In this document: positions 21,440-23,919 of the stretch, piece after piece
How the letters are laid out: each line of letters opens with the position of its first letter
Position numbering within the stretch: the stretch's first letter is position 1
Notes under the pieces: generated by a model
The model's input: only the letters and a program-made list of their open reading frames with translations
Database searches by the model: none
Told to the model about the DNA's origin: nothing
Source of the DNA: Bacillota bacterium
Lineage (GTDB): Bacteria; Bacillota; Clostridia; Tissierellales; Sedimentibacteraceae
Direction: 5' to 3'
NCBI GenBank assembly: GCA_023416855.1
Contig: JAEZGU010000206.1
Coordinates: 1 to 23,919, forward strand
Length of the DNA stretch: 23,919 nt
Translations under genes and position numbers: made by a program

Positions 21440-23062
21440 ATGAATATTGCTATAAATTTAATTGGAGGCTTAGGTTTATTCCTGTTTGGAATGAGCTACA
21501 TGGGTGAAGGTCTCCAAAAAGCAGCCGGAAGTAAAATGAAGAACATATTAGCAGCATTAACTAAAAATAGGCTAATGGGTGTATTGGTGGGTACATTGGT
21601 AACTGGAGTTATTCAAAGTAGTAGTGCCACTACAGTTATGGTTATCGGATTTGTCAACGCTGGGTTAATGAATTTAAATCAAGCAGTTGGTATAATAATG
21701 GGTGCTAATATAGGTACTACTATTACCGCATTTTTAGTATCTTTAAATATAACGCAATTTGCAACATTGATGGTTGGTGCTGGTGTGTTATTGCACTTAG
21801 CTTCTAAAAAGAAAAAGATAAAAAGTATTGCAGAAGTTATAATAGGCTTTGGTATTTTGTTTATAGGAATGAAGCTAATGAGTGATGCTATGAAGCCTTT
21901 GCAATCAAACCCACAATTTACTGGACTAATAACTAAATTTAATAATCCTTTATTAGGCATACTTGTAGGTTTTGTTATGACTGTAATTCTCCAAAGCAGT
22001 AGTGCTACTACAGGTCTATTGATAGCAGTAGCAACAACAGGCGTAATAACCTTTGAACAAGCATTTCCTGTAGTTTTCGGACAGAATATAGGTACATGTA
22101 CTACAGCACTTATAGCAAGTATTGGTGCAAATAAAACAGCCAAAAGAGCTGCTGTAATACATTTGTTATTTAACATATCAGGTACTTTATTGTTTATGAT
22201 ATTCTTAAGAAGACCTGTTGAATGGATTATATTTAATATGGTACCAAATTATGTACCTCAAGAAATTGCAGCAGGTCATATTTTCTTTAATGTTATAAAT
22301 GTAGTTGTTTTATTCCCGTTTGCCAACCTATTAGTAAAAGCATCTGAATTTCTAATTAGAGATGATGGAGATGAAGAATATCATATATCAAAATATATAG
22401 ATGATAGGTTATTGGTTACTCCTTCCATTGCTTTAGTTCAGGCAGCAAAGGAAGTATTGCATTTAGGTAATTTAGCTCTTGAAGAGTTTGAAACAGCTAT
22501 AAATGCTTTTTTTACAAATAATGAAGAAATGGCACATAAAGTATTTGAACTTGAAAAAAAGGTTAATGAGCTAAATGAAATTACAATTCAGTACTTAGTT
22601 AAACTTGATAAGGTTTCATTAACAAATTTTGAAAAAGATAAATTAGTGGTATTGTTGAATACAATTAACGATATTGAAAGAATTGGTGATCATGCCGACA
22701 ACATTGGTGAGTTAGTCTTATATAAAATAGAAAATAAAGTCAACTTCTCTGAACAGGCAGATGAAGAACTTAAAGAAATGTTTGATGAAACTAAAAAAAT
22801 GTATCAGGAAACTCTAACAGCATTAGCTACTATGGATTGTGATGATTGTAACAAAATAATAGCAAATGATGATATTATTGATGAAATGTATAAAAAGTTA
22901 AGAAAAAATCATATTGAAAGATTAAATAATTATGTATGCGAACCAAACGCAGGTATTATATTTTTGGATATCATAAGTAATCTTGAAAGAATGGGTGATC
23001 ATTCAACAAATATAGCAGAATCAATACTTGAAGCAATTGCGAATAAAAATGATAAAAAGTAA
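21440..23062 (+). CDS. Na/Pi cotransporter family protein with PhoU-like C-terminal domain
   Basis: 540 aa. Residues 1 to about 310 form the membrane part with two inverted Na_Pi_cotrans repeats, each holding the QSSSATT motif: GVIQSSSATTVMVIGFVNAGL (about 54-74) and VILQSSSATTGLLIAVATTGV (about 181-201). NIGTTITA and NIGTCTTA follow them. Residues about 330-540 are a helical PhoU-like domain with two repeats (NDIERIGDHADNIGE and SNLERMGDHSTNIAES). Sodium-driven phosphate uptake is the family role, with the PhoU tail likely regulatory. GGAGGAA site; in an operon with trmL. No clear terminator after it. Confidence 0.92.
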   Translation: MNIAINLIGGLGLFLFGMSYMGEGLQKAAGSKMKNILAALTKNRLMGVLVGTLVTGVIQSSSATTVMVIGFVNAGLMNLNQAVGIIMGANIGTTITAFLVSLNITQFATLMVGAGVLLHLASKKKKIKSIAEVIIGFGILFIGMKLMSDAMKPLQSNPQFTGLITKFNNPLLGILVGFVMTVILQSSSATTGLLIAVATTGVITFEQAFPVVFGQNIGTCTTALIASIGANKTAKRAAVIHLLFNISGTLLFMIFLRRPVEWIIFNMVPNYVPQEIAAGHIFFNVINVVVLFPFANLLVKASEFLIRDDGDEEYHISKYIDDRLLVTPSIALVQAAKEVLHLGNLALEEFETAINAFFTNNEEMAHKVFELEKKVNELNEITIQYLVKLDKVSLTNFEKDKLVVLLNTINDIERIGDHADNIGELVLYKIENKVNFSEQADEELKEMFDETKKMYQETLTALATMDCDDCNKIIANDDIIDEMYKKLRKNHIERLNNYVCEPNAGIIFLDIISNLERMGDHSTNIAESILEAIANKNDKK

Positions 23063-23072
23063 TAAATACTAC

Positions 23073-23101
23073 TTGATTTATTGGCAAAATTTATATATAA
23101 T
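23073..23101 (+). promoter_or_regulatory. Promoter of the glycine riboswitch-grd operon
   Basis: -35 TTGATT (23073-23078), 17-base spacer, -10 TATAAT (23096-23101); start point near 23108, just before the first aptamer. Confidence 0.75.
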
Positions 23102-23119
23102 TAAATAAAATTAATAAGT

Positions 23120-23304
23120 TTGGATGAAATTAGCGGGAGAGACTGTTATATAAATAACAGCGCCGAAGGAGTAAGTATTAATATTAGCCATATTATAAAT
23201 GATGCTCTCAGGCAAAAGGACCGTTAATGGACAAATCTCTGAAAAGCGAAAGCACCGTAGGGGCAACTCAAAAGCACGAGGAAACTCTCAGGTCAAAAAC
23301 AGAG
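23120..23304 (+). promoter_or_regulatory. Tandem glycine riboswitch
   Basis: Two successive glycine aptamers. Aptamer I: P1 AGCGG (23132-23136)/CCGTT (23221-23225), hairpin CTGTTAT/ATAACAG (23143-23160), the conserved GCCGAAGGAGTAA (23162-23174) and GCTCTCAGGCAAAAGGACCG. Aptamer II: P1 CTCTG (23237-23241)/CAGAG (23300-23304), CACCGTAGGGGCAA (23253-23266) and AACTCTCAGGTCAAAAAC. The second aptamer departs from the usual CACCGAAGGGGC and AGGnAAAAGGACAGAG. It is followed by a terminator and then by grdX-grdE, genes of glycine reduction, so glycine presumably switches the operon on. The short open frame read through this region is not a gene. Confidence 0.93.
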
Positions 23305-23345
23305 CAGCAGGCAGAATATTTTTTATTTTACCTTGCTGCTTTTTT
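23303..23345 (+). terminator. Riboswitch expression-platform terminator
   Basis: AGCAGCAGG (23303-23311) pairs with CC-T-TGCTGCT (23331-23340, one bulged T), followed by a T run to 23345. Its 5' arm shares bases 23303-23304 with the P1 stem of aptamer II, so ligand-stabilised P1 could weaken the terminator. Confidence 0.85.
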
Positions 23346-23428
23346 AAACTTTTGATATTGGTAAGGACAGAAATTAATTACCGTGTATAATTGCGCTTTG
23401 GAAAGTTACATTTTTAACAGGTGGAGAA

Positions 23429-23788
23429 ATGATTATAACAAATAACGAATTGGTATATAAAAAATATAACGATAGATTAAATATATTATTTATTGATGGA
23501 AGCTATAGAGATGTGTTAGTCAAAGTTAGGGACAAGATTCAAGAAGGATATGAGCTTTTGTCTCATCCTTTATCTAGTAGTTTGAAACCTAATGAAACAC
23601 CATATAAATCTGTTATAATTTCAGAAAAAAAGGGTAAATTAAATTTTGATTCTGTGTACATTATTGAGAATTCTATTATGACTTGTGACAAGTTTGTCAA
23701 GAATAAATCAATGAACTTTACAGATAAAATCAAACAGGATTTTATGCTAATTGATTTAACAGTGCTGGAAAGCGCGTTAGATATATAA
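23429..23788 (+). CDS. grdX: GrdX family protein
   Basis: 119 aa, usual for GrdX, a small protein of unknown biochemical role encoded at the head of glycine reductase operons. Family features: N-terminal ITNNELV, an acidic FIDGSYRDVLVKVRDKIQEGYELLSHPLSSSLKPNETPYKSVII core (about 21-65) and a beta-rich C-terminal half. The HPL-x3-LKPNETPYKS stretch is its hallmark. GGTGGAG site at 23420-23426. It lies between the glycine riboswitch and grdE, which is the expected context. Confidence 0.9.
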   Translation: MIITNNELVYKKYNDRLNILFIDGSYRDVLVKVRDKIQEGYELLSHPLSSSLKPNETPYKSVIISEKKGKLNFDSVYIIENSIMTCDKFVKNKSMNFTDKIKQDFMLIDLTVLESALDI

Positions 23789-23832
23789 TTTAAATAAAAT
23801 AAAAGTGCAAAAAAATTATGGAGGTGAAGGTT

Positions 23833-23919
23833 TTGAAATTAGAATTAGGCTACATTTTTATTAAAGATATACAGTTTGCAGAACAATCTAAGATTGAAAA
23901 TGGAACACTGTATGTTAAC
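23833..23919 (+). CDS. grdE: Glycine reductase component B precursor GrdE, N-terminal part
   Basis: The first 29 codons run to the window edge: MKLELGYIFIKDIQFAEQSK... then IENGTLYVN. This matches the N-terminus of GrdE (pattern L-E-L-G-x-I-x-I-K-D-I/V-Q-F...NG-x-L-Y-V-N), the proprotein that is cleaved at an internal Cys to give the pyruvoyl-bearing subunit of glycine reductase protein B. I chose the TTG at 23833, because GGAGGTG (23820-23826) is six bases upstream and the product aligns from its first residue. It is 44 bases after grdX, so in the same riboswitch-controlled operon. grdA, grdB and the selenocysteine genes would lie beyond the edge. Confidence 0.9.
   Translation, partial: MKLELGYIFIKDIQFAEQSKIENGTLYVN

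Noticed and set aside
21679..22176. 165-aa open frame on the minus strand
   Set aside because: Shadow of the Na/Pi cotransporter membrane helices; Ile/Ala-rich low complexity and no ribosome binding site.
23073..23101. Sigma-54 promoter for the grd operon
   Set aside because: TTGGCA occurs at 23081-23086 but no GC lies 10 bases after the GG; a sigma-A promoter fits better.
23199..23390. 63-aa open frame on the plus strand
   Set aside because: It runs through the second glycine aptamer and the terminator; the sequence is explained by the riboswitch.
23381..23391. Possible promoter between the riboswitch terminator and grdX (TATAAT at 23386-23391)
   Set aside because: No -35 at 16-18 bases; TTGGTA (23358-23363) is 22 bases away. 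Not enough to propose a riboswitch-independent start.
1..23919. CRISPR arrays, insertion sequences, prophage or integrase genes
   Set aside because: No regularly spaced direct repeats, transposase-like proteins, or repeat-flanked insertion seen; the only repeat cluster is the three short enhancer boxes.

Overview
The window looks like chromosome from a low-GC, strictly anaerobic, amino-acid-fermenting member of the Firmicutes (Clostridia; the gene content would fit a Tissierellales/Peptostreptococcales-type organism such as Sedimentibacter, but the genus is only a guess). Supporting signs are the AT-rich sequence, strong GGAGG-type ribosome binding sites, a ferredoxin-linked branched-chain 2-oxoacid oxidoreductase with phosphotransbutyrylase and butyrate kinase, and a glycine-riboswitch-controlled glycine reductase operon that begins at the right edge. 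I see no insertion sequence, prophage, CRISPR array or integrase.

Layout. 1-124: C-terminal end of a probable SelO. 282-355: tRNA-Pro(CGG) with its own consensus promoter, followed without a terminator by the NAD-metabolism repressor niaR and, after a separate promoter with a perfect palindromic operator, a niacin ECF transporter S component. 1666-2618: three small or unknown genes (DUF2007, DUF5673-like membrane protein, 45-aa hydrophobic peptide). 2647-4077, minus strand: a LysE-type exporter and an RsgA-like protein that has lost its GTPase motifs. 4210-4938: a divergent HTH-cupin regulator plus a 57-aa protein. 5035-5928: a membrane protein with a degenerate Mrr-like domain. 5998-6579: PduL phosphotransacylase. 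6722-8521: YgiQ radical SAM protein. 8585-13332: capA-like, cdaA, cdaR and a sigma-54 activator in tight succession.

13333-13507 is a complete bacterial-enhancer control region: three TGCAA-N4-TTGCA boxes, an intrinsic terminator for the activator gene, and a textbook -24/-12 sigma-54 promoter. It drives ptb-buk-(P-loop NTPase)-ferredoxin-vorB-beta-gamma (13521-18807). The inferred pathway is: branched-chain 2-oxoacid + CoA + oxidised ferredoxin to acyl-CoA + CO2 + reduced ferredoxin, then acyl-phosphate, then branched-chain fatty acid + ATP.

18886-20884: queG-DUF503-nth, overlapping genes. 20961-23062: trmL and a Na/Pi cotransporter with a PhoU-like tail. 23120-23345: tandem glycine riboswitch with terminator, then grdX (23429-23788) and the start of grdE (23833 to the edge). 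The amino-acid oxidation module in the middle and the glycine reductase operon at the end would be the oxidative and reductive halves of a Stickland-type metabolism. The least explained parts are the degenerate RsgA homologue with its divergent regulator, the P-loop NTPase inside the oxidoreductase operon, and the Mrr-like membrane protein.
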